Below, in pieces: positions 27,957-33,705 of a DNA stretch of 55,196 nucleotides; the first letter of the stretch is position 1, and each line of letters opens with the position of its first letter. The stretch is from IMG/VR virus record IMGVR_UViG_3300033821_000049, positions 1-55,196 of that record. One strand, 5' to 3'. Source of the DNA: a virus. The notes beneath the pieces were generated by a model. It saw only the letters and a list, made by a program, of their open reading frames with translations, made no database searches and was not told the origin of the DNA. Both the position numbers and the translations under genes were made by a program.

Positions 27957-28595
27957 ATGAACGAAAAAGAACATAGTAATTTATTTAGGTTTTCATTAAC
28001 CCAACAGGATGTACTGTTATGTGAAAAAATATTTGATGCTGATCAGTTTAATCCTTTTACGAGATATTCTATTGATATCAGGGATGTGTTGCCAAGGGTA
28101 ATTACTAAACTCCAGAAGACACTTTCCCGTAGAAGTTACATAACATTTAAACTCAAAAACGACAGTGATGCTCCTGAATTGGGATTGAATCGTGAGTATG
28201 ATTATTATGGGTATCGTCAGAAAATGGTTAGTGCATATCCGAAAGAGAAAAGAGAAGGGATGTATTATAATCCCCAGCCAATAGTTCAACAGATTGAAGA
28301 AAAAACAATTCGTGGAGTTGAATGTAAAATTGGTTTTTATATCAATAATAAACCGATTGTTGAGAGAATGTTTTATGTTGATGGGTTTAATCCGATAGCA
28401 AGATGGTCAGTTGAATTAATTGATGAAGTATGTGATACTGCAAACATAATTAAAAATAAAATTTTACATACTGATGTTAAAAATATGTGGGATGATTACG
28501 ATTTAATTAATATCAAGGGATTATCAATCACACAGATCAGAGAACTTTCTCCTTCTAAAAGAGAAGAAATGTTAAGACGACTTAGACGAAATTAA
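27957..28595 (+). CDS. Unknown replication-operon protein with internal duplication
   Basis: A 212-residue protein with two similar segments: CEKIFDADQFNPFTRYSID near residue 22 and VERMFYVDGFNPIARWSVE near 135. The shared core is (C/V)E-(K/R)-x-F-x2-D-x-FNP-x2-R-(Y/W)-S. The C-terminus is basic (SKREEMLRRLRRN). It could be a small two-domain nucleic-acid or protein adaptor. Its place between the exonuclease and helicase suggests a replication accessory, but no T4 counterpart is recognisable. Confidence 0.65.
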   Translation: MNEKEHSNLFRFSLTQQDVLLCEKIFDADQFNPFTRYSIDIRDVLPRVITKLQKTLSRRSYITFKLKNDSDAPELGLNREYDYYGYRQKMVSAYPKEKREGMYYNPQPIVQQIEEKTIRGVECKIGFYINNKPIVERMFYVDGFNPIARWSVELIDEVCDTANIIKNKILHTDVKNMWDDYDLINIKGLSITQIRELSPSKREEMLRRLRRN

Positions 28596-28608
28596 GTTGG
28601 ACAAAAAT

Positions 28609-28722
28609 ATGAGCAGTTGTTGGAAATTCTTTCCTTTTATTTTCTTTCTTATTATTATTTTTTCTTTTTTCTCCGACAACTGCTTTCCTTTAACAAATAT
28701 TTTAAATGAGCGAAAATACTGA
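28609..28722 (+). CDS. Possible 37-residue membrane peptide
   Basis: A short frame from ATG 28609 to TGA 28722 encodes MSSCWK, a hydrophobic run rich in Phe and Ile (about residues 7-21) long enough for one membrane span, then a polar tail. It overlaps the first 17 nt of the helicase gene in another frame. The same DNA can form a long-range hairpin (28612-28620 with 28676-28684), so a purely regulatory role is an alternative. No homologue is recognised. Confidence 0.3.
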   Translation: MSSCWKFFPFIFFLIIIFSFFSDNCFPLTNILNERKY

Positions 28723-30832
28723 AAATACCCTAACTTCGTACTTAGGTCCTGAATTTCAACAACGTTTAATGTGGCAATTATTGGTTGAACCAGAATTTGC
28801 AGAAAAAACGATTCCTAATTTAGCTGTTGAATATTTTGATGACCCAAATTTAAAAAGACTTTTTATAATAATATTGGAATTCTATAAAGAATTTAATAAA
28901 GTCCCAAATCTTCAGAATCAAAGTATATTACAAGCAATTAACAAATATAAAAGTCCAAATAATATTATTGAGGAAGAATCATTATTTGCTGTAATAAAAC
29001 GTATTGAATTATGGAATGAAAGAATTATTAACAAACAATTATTATATGATGGTGATGTTGTACAAAAGCAAACCACATCATTTATAAAACAACAGGAATA
29101 TAGAAAAATTGGAGAATATATACTTGGTAAAACAAAGAATGGTGAAATAAAAAGTAAATATGTTATTACTGATATTGAAGATAAATTTCAAAAAGTTGCA
29201 CATATTGGAGATGAAGAAGACTATGGGACTGATGTGTTTGATAATATCGATCATGCATTGAGGAAAGAATTCAGACAAACAATACCCACAAGCATTTTTG
29301 CTATTGACACATTAACAGGTGGTGGACTTGGTAAAGGCGAAATTGGGGTTATTCTAACTCCTTCTGGTGTTGGAAAGACAACAATGCTTACCGTAATTGC
29401 AAACAGTGCATATGAAGAAGAAAAAAATGTTGCTCAGATAGTATTTGAGGATACTATCGAACAGATTCAACGTAAGCATTTTACTATATGGTCAAAAGTT
29501 CCGTTAAGCAAAATTGATATTCCTGAACAAAACGTCATAGTTAATAGAATTGCACACGAGAAAGCAATTAATATGAGGGGTAAAGGTAATCTTGTTATTA
29601 AGAAGTTTAGTCAGGAGAATACCACAATGATGGATATTCGCAAATGGATGATAGGTTATGAGAAAAAATATGGCATTAAATTTGACATACTTGTGCTTGA
29701 CTATTTGGACTGTCTTGAATCTCATAAAAAATCTCCTGACAGAAATGAAGCCGAACTTGTAATCATAAAATCTTTTGAAGCATTGGCTGCAGACTTTAAT
29801 ATACCAGCATGGACTGCAATTCAAACAAATAGAAGTGGTTTTAATGCTGAATATGTTGAAGCATATCAAACTGGTGGTAGTATTAAAAGAGTACAGAAAG
29901 CACATTTTTTTATGAGTGTTGCCAAAACGAAAGATCAACAGGAAGCAAGTTTAGCCAATATTAGAATTATTAAAGCAAGATTTGCAAAAGATGGTCAGGC
30001 ATTTAATGACTGTGTGTTTAATAATGATACATTAGAAATCAAAATTGAAGACCCTAAATATCCTTTACAAACAAAAGGACTAAAACATCATGACAGTGAA
30101 GATATTAATAAACTTGATGAAAGTATTGTTGAAATACAGAAAAAATCATCTGAATATGGACTGCATCTTGCAATTAGTCGTGAAATGAGTTTAACTGAAA
30201 TGGTAAATGACCCAAGTGTTAATGACCATATACCTGACAAGGAAGCACCAATAGATATTGATCAATTTACTCCAAAGACTGATGATGCAGAAATTGTAAA
30301 TATGCATATTGAAACAACCAGAACTGATTTATCTGAAACTGAAATAAAACAAATATATAATATTGCAAAAGAGGCAATTACTGAAACAAAGAAGAGTGAT
30401 GGACTTATTGAAATAGATGAAACTGTAGAAATAAAGACTGTAAATGAGGGTGTAAATATAGGTTTACCATCACCAATAGGTAAAATATGTTATATTGAAC
30501 CTAAGAAAAAAGATGATTTATTGGAATTAAGTGGCGATACTATAATCAGAAAAGTAATTGAAGTTGAGGTAAAATTAGAAGATTTACCATCAAAAGGAAT
30601 GAATCTTGAAAAAAATATTATACTGGAAGAAGTAAAACTTTCAACACCAAAAGTGATAATAAACTCAGAAAAAAAAGAAATAATTTCTTCGAAAGCAATT
30701 TTAAATAAAGAACAACTTGAAGAATTTGAAAAAGGACTAAAAAATCCAGATGCCTTACCAGTTGAGCAAATGGGATTGCATGAAAAATTAAATTTGATCA
30801 TGAAGAAGCAAGATATTTTCAATAAAAAATAA
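28706..30832 (+). CDS. DnaB/gp41-like replicative helicase
   Basis: The RecA-like helicase core starts at about residue 195. Walker A is SGVGKTT (220-226), Walker B is DILVLDYLDCLE near 330, and WTAIQTNRSG and QTGGSIKRVQKAHF follow as the motif 3 and DNA-loop region. The N-terminal 180 residues resemble the helical DnaB/gp41 collar. A C-terminal extension of more than 200 charged residues makes it much longer than T4 gp41 (475). This extension has no recognised domain. It unwinds DNA at the fork as a hexamer. It is the last gene of the replication operon. Confidence 0.85.
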   Translation: MSENTENTLTSYLGPEFQQRLMWQLLVEPEFAEKTIPNLAVEYFDDPNLKRLFIIILEFYKEFNKVPNLQNQSILQAINKYKSPNNIIEEESLFAVIKRIELWNERIINKQLLYDGDVVQKQTTSFIKQQEYRKIGEYILGKTKNGEIKSKYVITDIEDKFQKVAHIGDEEDYGTDVFDNIDHALRKEFRQTIPTSIFAIDTLTGGGLGKGEIGVILTPSGVGKTTMLTVIANSAYEEEKNVAQIVFEDTIEQIQRKHFTIWSKVPLSKIDIPEQNVIVNRIAHEKAINMRGKGNLVIKKFSQENTTMMDIRKWMIGYEKKYGIKFDILVLDYLDCLESHKKSPDRNEAELVIIKSFEALAADFNIPAWTAIQTNRSGFNAEYVEAYQTGGSIKRVQKAHFFMSVAKTKDQQEASLANIRIIKARFAKDGQAFNDCVFNNDTLEIKIEDPKYPLQTKGLKHHDSEDINKLDESIVEIQKKSSEYGLHLAISREMSLTEMVNDPSVNDHIPDKEAPIDIDQFTPKTDDAEIVNMHIETTRTDLSETEIKQIYNIAKEAITETKKSDGLIEIDETVEIKTVNEGVNIGLPSPIGKICYIEPKKKDDLLELSGDTIIRKVIEVEVKLEDLPSKGMNLEKNIILEEVKLSTPKVIINSEKKEIISSKAILNKEQLEEFEKGLKNPDALPVEQMGLHEKLNLIMKKQDIFNKK

Positions 30833-30870
30833 TTATTTTATAAAATTTATAACTTTTTTATTTTTATTAC

Positions 30871-30878
30871 GTATTTAT
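30871..30878 (+). promoter_or_regulatory. GTATTTAT motif upstream of the RNA cluster
   Basis: Exact copy 50 nt before the host-type promoter at 30928. It could give late transcription of the RNA cluster in addition to early transcription. Confidence 0.4.
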
Positions 30879-30927
30879 TAATCCGAACGACAGTGAAAAA
30901 ATTTTTTAAAAATATTTTGGAAAATAC

Positions 30928-30958
30928 TTGTATATTAAAAATATCTTTATTACGTTTG
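30928..30958 (+). promoter_or_regulatory. Host-type promoter of the RNA cluster
   Basis: TTG (30928-30930) and TACGTTTG (30951-30958) are separated by exactly 20 nt, the spacing also seen at 6324 and 24323. Transcription would start near 30965, about 11 nt before a boxA-like motif, as in a stable RNA operon leader. Confidence 0.65.
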
Positions 30959-30975
30959 CATCGTCTTAGGATAAG

Positions 30976-30986
30976 TGTTCTTTAAA
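30976..30986 (+). promoter_or_regulatory. boxA-like antitermination motif 1
   Basis: TGTTCTTTAAA closely matches the rRNA-operon boxA (E. coli TGCTCTTTAACA), which NusB/S10 bind. It lies just inside the predicted transcript. Similar motifs occur at 31337 and 32356, each before structured RNAs. Confidence 0.55.
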
Positions 30987-31003
30987 TAATTGAAATTAAA
31001 AAC

Positions 31004-31136
31004 GGGGAAGTATGCGAATAAAATTCAAAAATACTATCGTAATACTCCTTACTGGAGAACTGATTGTGTTTACAGAAAAAGTACAGCAAATTGTCGTTCA
31101 AACAGTTGATTGGTGACTCGATATCACCCTTCCCCA
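31004..31136 (+). ncRNA. Structured RNA A, tRNA-like with inserted sequence
   Basis: GGGGAAG (31004-31010) pairs with CTTCCCC (31129-31135) and is followed by A, like an acceptor stem and discriminator. The T-arm is well formed (GGTGA, loop CTCGATA, TCACC at 31112-31128). Family element GGAGAACT-N8-TTACAG is at 31054-31075 and GTTCAAAC at 31096-31103; AACTG pairs with CAGTT across them. Other hairpins are AGTAT/ATACT and CTCC/GGAG. With 133 nt and no normal D-arm it is not a standard tRNA. An anticodon-like loop lacks U33. Confidence 0.55.
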
Positions 31137-31141
31137 CAAAG

Positions 31142-31267
31142 AAATGGAAACGGCTTGTTATTACAGTAAACAATTAGCTCAGTGATAGAGCGTCCGCATT
31201 CAAAGCAGAAGGTCGGGGTGTCGAAACCCCATCATGTAAAACAACATAACAAACAAATTATCCATTT
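31142..31267 (+). ncRNA. Structured RNA B, tRNA-like body on a Y-type stem
   Basis: AAATGG/CCATTT (31142-31147, 31262-31267) and TTGTTAT/ATAACAA (31155-31161, 31246-31252) form a stem with an internal loop. TTACAG (31161-31166) lies at its top. Inside is a tRNA-like body: D-arm GCTC-AGTGATA-GAGC (31177-31191), anticodon-like arm with loop ATTCAAA (31198-31204, UCA at the anticodon position) and T-arm GGGGT/ACCCC (31215-31230) with a six-base loop. A normal 7-bp acceptor stem and CCA are absent. It is probably a tRNA mimic. A strong terminator follows. Confidence 0.6.
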
Positions 31268-31279
31268 TCCTTATAACAT

Positions 31280-31328
31280 GCCAGTTCCCTTACTCATAAG
31301 AACAAGGCGCATAGAACTGGCTTTTTTT
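31280..31328 (+). terminator. Intrinsic terminator after RNA B
   Basis: GCCAGTTC (31280-31287) and GAACTGGC (31314-31321) pair perfectly over eight base pairs and are followed by seven Ts. It ends the first RNA unit. Confidence 0.85.
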
Positions 31329-31336
31329 GAAATTAA

Positions 31337-31348
31337 TGTTCTTTGAAA
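31337..31348 (+). promoter_or_regulatory. boxA-like antitermination motif 2
   Basis: TGTTCTTTGAAA lies directly after the terminator of the first RNA unit and before the unit carrying an endonuclease, tRNA-Met and RNA D. If transcription reads through, the motif is well placed for antitermination. Confidence 0.5.
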
Positions 31349-31374
31349 ACTATAGTTCGATTTAAAAGTCCGCA

Positions 31375-31382
31375 GTATTTAT
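31375..31382 (+). promoter_or_regulatory. GTATTTAT motif before an endonuclease in the RNA cluster
   Basis: Exact copy only 5 nt before ATG 31388. If it is the promoter, the start could be the internal ATG at 31397. Confidence 0.35.
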
Positions 31383-31387
31383 AATAA

Positions 31388-32152
31388 ATGTGTATTATGA
31401 ATAATTGTTTAAATTGTGGAAAATTTGTAAACAATAAATTTTGTAATGTTTCTTGTCAAAATGAATTTCAAAACACTGGAAGAAATGATAAAAAATATGG
31501 AAAATTTGTTGATTATTTGGTTAAATGTAATTCATGTGATAAAATTTTTATTGTAAATGAACGTGAAAAATTATATCCACAAAAGAAAAAATATTATTGC
31601 TCACGAAGTTGTGCAAATAAAAGAAAGCATTCACAGAAAACCAAAGATAAACTTTCTTTGAAAAATAAAAGAGTTAAATTTGTTAATTGTGAATATTGTG
31701 GAAATAGTTTTGAGCAGAAAAAAATAGATCAAAGATTTTGTGGACATTCATGTTCTACTAAATCTCGAATGCCACTAAAAGGATATGAAAGAATTGGTGG
31801 CTTGTGCTCTGTGAAATCACAAAATAAAAGAGGTAAAAATGAAATATATTTTGCTAAACTATGTTGTGATAAATTTAAATCTGTTCTTTGCAATAAACAA
31901 ATTTTTAATGGATGGGATGCTGATGTTATTATTGAAGATTATAAAATTGCAATATTATGGAATGGTATTTGGCACTATAAAAAAATATCAAAAAATCATT
32001 CTTTAATACAAACAAAGAATAGAGATATTTTAAAAATTAAAGAGATTATTAATTGTGGATACGAACCATATGTAATAAAAGATTTAGGAAGATTTGATAA
32101 AACCTTTGTTATGAAGGAATTTGAAAATTTTAGAAAACACATAGCGGGGTAG
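31388..32152 (+). CDS. Homing endonuclease, Vsr/EDxHD-like with zinc ribbons
   Basis: The N-terminal half has three Cys-rich zinc-ribbon-like units (CLNCGKFVNNKFCNVSC, CNSCDKIF...CSRSC, CEYCGNSFEQKK...CGHSC). The C-terminal half is a Vsr-like nuclease: KNEIYFAKLC, WDADVIIEDYKIAILWNGIWH with catalytic-type acidic and His residues, and NRDILKIKEI. This architecture matches phage EDxHD-type homing enzymes. Its TAG stop (32150-32152) lies inside the 5' end of tRNA-Met, so it sits immediately next to a conserved tRNA target. Confidence 0.7.
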   Translation: MCIMNNCLNCGKFVNNKFCNVSCQNEFQNTGRNDKKYGKFVDYLVKCNSCDKIFIVNEREKLYPQKKKYYCSRSCANKRKHSQKTKDKLSLKNKRVKFVNCEYCGNSFEQKKIDQRFCGHSCSTKSRMPLKGYERIGGLCSVKSQNKRGKNEIYFAKLCCDKFKSVLCNKQIFNGWDADVIIEDYKIAILWNGIWHYKKISKNHSLIQTKNRDILKIKEIINCGYEPYVIKDLGRFDKTFVMKEFENFRKHIAG

Positions 32153-32215
32153 AGAAGCGGCATCTCACGAGCCTCATAAGCTCGGAATCACAGGTTCGAG
32201 TCCTGTCCAACGCTA
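32143..32215 (+). tRNA. tRNA-Met (CAT anticodon)
   Basis: D-arm GAGA-AGCGGCA-TCTC (32152-32166), anticodon arm CGAGC-CTCATAA-GCTCG (32168-32184, CAT at 32175-32177), variable loop GAATC and T-arm ACAGG-TTCGAGT-CCTGT (32190-32206) are all well formed. The acceptor pairs AGCG with CGCT, but the inner part (GGG against CCAA) is imperfect. No CCA is encoded. CAT could also be tRNA-Ile2 with modified C34. The 5' end overlaps the endonuclease stop by 10 nt. Confidence 0.8.
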
Positions 32216-32221
32216 CAAAAT

Positions 32222-32299
32222 GAAGAACTGGTGGTTTTTACAGTAAAATAAATTTAAGCCAAATGTAAAGTTACCAAACAAAAACCAACGAAATTCTTC
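32222..32299 (+). ncRNA. Structured RNA D, short family member
   Basis: GAAGAA/TTCTTC (32222-32227, 32294-32299) and GGTTTTT/AAAAACC (32233-32239, 32280-32286) form a stem with an internal loop. Family element GAAGAACT-N8-TTACAG is at 32222-32243 and GTTACCAAAC at 32270-32279. The apical part (about 26 nt) has no tRNA-like arms. It starts a few bases after tRNA-Met and is probably cut from the same transcript. At 78 nt it is the shortest member. Confidence 0.6.
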
Positions 32300-32318
32300 A
32301 AATTTATAAAAAGTAATT

Positions 32319-32352
32319 CCCCGTTGTCCCTGTGGCAACACAAACTTCGGGG
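32319..32352 (+). other. GC-rich hairpin between RNA D and boxA 3
   Basis: CCCCG (32319-32323) pairs with CGGGG (32348-32352) and GTTG with CAAC inside. No long T-run follows, so it may be a processing or pausing structure more than a terminator. Confidence 0.45.
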
Positions 32353-32355
32353 TAT

Positions 32356-32367
32356 CGTTCTTTAAAA
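32356..32367 (+). promoter_or_regulatory. boxA-like antitermination motif 3
   Basis: CGTTCTTTAAAA lies 7 nt before RNA C, in the same relation to structured RNA as the motifs at 30976 and 31337. Confidence 0.5.
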
Positions 32368-32373
32368 ATGCAA

Positions 32374-32511
32374 AGGGAAAACTTAAAGTGTTTACAGCAA
32401 TTTCGGTGGTTCGAATCCATCATCCTGCCAATGGCAGAATTAGACAAGCGGTTAAGTCAAAACTCTATGAAAGTTTCAAAACAATTCAAAAATACTTTTA
32501 AACTGTTCCCT
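32374..32511 (+). ncRNA. Structured RNA C, Y RNA-like with permuted tRNA module
   Basis: AGGGAA/TTCCCT (32374-32379, 32506-32511) and TTAAAGT/ACTTTTAA (32383-32389, 32494-32501, one bulged T) form the closing stem. GGAAAACT-N8-TTACAG is at 32376-32397 and GTTTCAAAAC at 32473-32482. Inside, tRNA parts run in permuted order: T-arm GGTGG-TTCGAAT-CCATC (32405-32421), an acceptor-like hairpin of eight pairs (one C-A mismatch) closed by AAT (32422-32440), TA, then D-arm GAC-AAGCGGTTAA-GTC (32443-32458). An anticodon-like hairpin follows (32460-32476, loop CTATGAA). This order matches the tRNA-mimicking module of bacterial Y RNAs. Confidence 0.75.
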
Positions 32512-32518
32512 AAGTTTT

Positions 32519-32575
32519 AAAACGGAAATGGGTGAAGATAAATTATTTTCAATAAAATTAAACCCAACCCGTTTA
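32519..32575 (+). other. Two-part hairpin of unknown role
   Basis: AAACGG/CCGTTT (32520-32525, 32569-32574) and TGGGT/ACCCA (32529-32533, 32562-32566) pair around an AT-rich loop. It could be one more small RNA or part of RNA C's 3' trailer. It lacks the TTACAG element. Confidence 0.45.
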
Positions 32576-32627
32576 ATACCTAACATTTGAAGCATGTTGC
32601 AACGTGCGTGGTTAAGAATGGTTTTTA

Positions 32628-32650
32628 TCAGCAGAAGTGCTGAGTTTTTT
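32628..32650 (+). terminator. Short terminator-like hairpin
   Basis: TCAGC and GCTGA (32628-32632, 32639-32643) pair around six bases, followed by a run of six Ts. A palindrome GCATGTTG-CAACGTGC (32592-32607, with a G-T pair) lies just upstream. Confidence 0.55.
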
Positions 32651-32683
32651 CAAAAATAAAGAAATAGTTATTGTGTCTAAGTT

Positions 32684-32713
32684 AAGCCAGATCGCAAGAT
32701 AGGACTTTTTTTC
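32684..32713 (+). terminator. Terminator-like hairpin with GCAA loop
   Basis: ATC-GCAA-GAT forms a tetraloop hairpin, extended by AAG-CC against GG-A-CTT (one bulge), and seven Ts follow. It lies between RNA C and RNA E. Confidence 0.5.
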
Positions 32714-32727
32714 GGCAGTAATAAAAA

Positions 32728-32820
32728 GAAGAACTTGTTGTGTATACAGTAGATTGAAAAATGTAATCCCCCTCATATGAGAAGGGGGACAAACTTACCA
32801 AAATACAACTAAACTTCTTC
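32728..32820 (+). ncRNA. Structured RNA E, family member with C/G-rich cap
   Basis: GAAGAA/TTCTTC (32728-32733, 32815-32820) and GTTGTGT/ATACAAC (32737-32743, 32803-32809, one G-U) form the stem. GAAGAACT-N8-ATACAG is at 32728-32749 and CTTACCAAAA at 32794-32803, matching RNA D closely. The cap contains CCCCC/GGGGG (32768-32772, 32784-32788). Its 3' end overlaps the next terminator hairpin. Confidence 0.6.
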
Positions 32821-32848
32821 TCTTATTTGAGAAGTGTTTGTTTTTCTT
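32817..32848 (+). terminator. Terminator overlapping the end of RNA E
   Basis: CTTCTC-TTATTT-GAGAAG (32817-32834) forms a 6-bp hairpin followed by TGTTTGTTTTTCTT. It competes with RNA E's own closing pair. Confidence 0.6.
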
Positions 32849-32851
32849 ACA

Positions 32852-32917
32852 AAAAATGGGTGGGGACTTGATGTAGAAATATATCACCTCACCCATTTTT
32901 ATTTTTTATTCTAAATT
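32852..32917 (+). terminator. Strong terminator at the end of the RNA cluster
   Basis: AAAAATGGGTG (32852-32862) pairs perfectly with CACCCATTTTT (32890-32900), and a TGAT/ATCA pair extends it inside. A T-rich tract follows. It insulates the RNA cluster from 32982 onward. Confidence 0.85.
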
Positions 32918-32965
32918 ATTTTTATTTTTTTATTCTAATTTATTTTTTATATTAATTTATTATTA

Positions 32966-32973
32966 TATATTTG
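32966..32973 (+). promoter_or_regulatory. Possible host-type -7 box
   Basis: TATATTTG matches TAnnTTTG directly before the endonuclease start at 32982; the leader would be almost absent. No clear TTG lies 20 nt upstream, so support is weak. Confidence 0.35.
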
Positions 32974-32981
32974 CACATTAA

Positions 32982-33692
32982 ATGGAAAATGAAGTAAAAA
33001 TATATACATTATCACACCCAATAACTAATGAAGTTAGATATGTGGGTAAAACGGTTGAATCTTTGGAAGAAAGATTACGTAAACACATATCAAGAAGAGA
33101 TAATACATATAAAAGTAATTGGATTATTTCTTTGAAAAAGGAAGGCTTAACTCCAAATATTGAGTTACTTGATGAATGTTCTTTGGTTGATTGGCATTGG
33201 CTTGAAAAATATTGGATTTTACAATTTAAATGTTGGAATTTTAAATTAACGAATATTTGTGAGGGTGGTAAAGGAAGTGATGGATTGAAACATTCTATTG
33301 AAAGTAAAGAAAAAATGAGTCAACGACAAAAAGGTAAACAATGGAGATTAGGTGCTGTTCTTACTGATGAAACCAAAGAAAAAATTAGATTAGGTAATTT
33401 AAATAAAAAAAGAAATCCTGATTCAGTAAAAAAAATGATAATAACAAAAACTGGCATGTCAACTGGCGTTGGAAGAAAACATACTATGACACATATAAAC
33501 AATATTAGTAATGGTATGATTAAAATAAAAGGAAAATCAGTGTCACAATATGATTTAAATATGAATTTTATTAAAGATTGGGCATCAATATCAACTGCCT
33601 CAAAAACACTAAAAATACCTAATAGTAATATTGTTAATGTTTGTAAGGGTAATAGAAAAACGGCAAAAAATTTTATTTGGATATATAATTAA
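32982..33692 (+). CDS. GIY-YIG homing endonuclease with NUMOD3/NUMOD1 units
   Basis: The GIY-YIG core starts at the N-terminus (IYTLSHPITNEVRYVGKT, R32-type basic helix EERLRKH, then NICEGGKG). A NUMOD3-like part (HSIESKEKMSQRQKGK) and further basic units follow, then a NUMOD1-like helix-turn-helix (QYDLNMNFIKDW...TASKTL). It is a free-standing mobile gene between the RNA cluster and the TROVE gene, and ends 13 nt before the latter. Confidence 0.8.
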   Translation: MENEVKIYTLSHPITNEVRYVGKTVESLEERLRKHISRRDNTYKSNWIISLKKEGLTPNIELLDECSLVDWHWLEKYWILQFKCWNFKLTNICEGGKGSDGLKHSIESKEKMSQRQKGKQWRLGAVLTDETKEKIRLGNLNKKRNPDSVKKMIITKTGMSTGVGRKHTMTHINNISNGMIKIKGKSVSQYDLNMNFIKDWASISTASKTLKIPNSNIVNVCKGNRKTAKNFIWIYN

Positions 33693-33705
33693 AAATTGTA
33701 AAATT

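Noticed and set aside
31004-31136. tmRNA or group I intron in RNA A
   Set aside because: No tag-peptide frame or tmRNA acceptor consensus, and no recognisable P/Q/R/S core elements.
31142-31267. Stop-codon recoding by a UCA suppressor tRNA
   Set aside because: TGA ends several genes here (1999, 7448, 17402) and no long frame needs UGA read-through; the acceptor stem is also abnormal.
32332-32520. A 62-codon frame across RNA C
   Set aside because: It covers the Y RNA-like stem and tRNA arms, has a low-complexity product and no leader; the RNA explains the sequence better.
30850-32960. GOLLD/ROOL-type giant phage RNA
   Set aside because: The region is broken by terminators, an endonuclease gene and several separate small stems, so one large RNA is unlikely.
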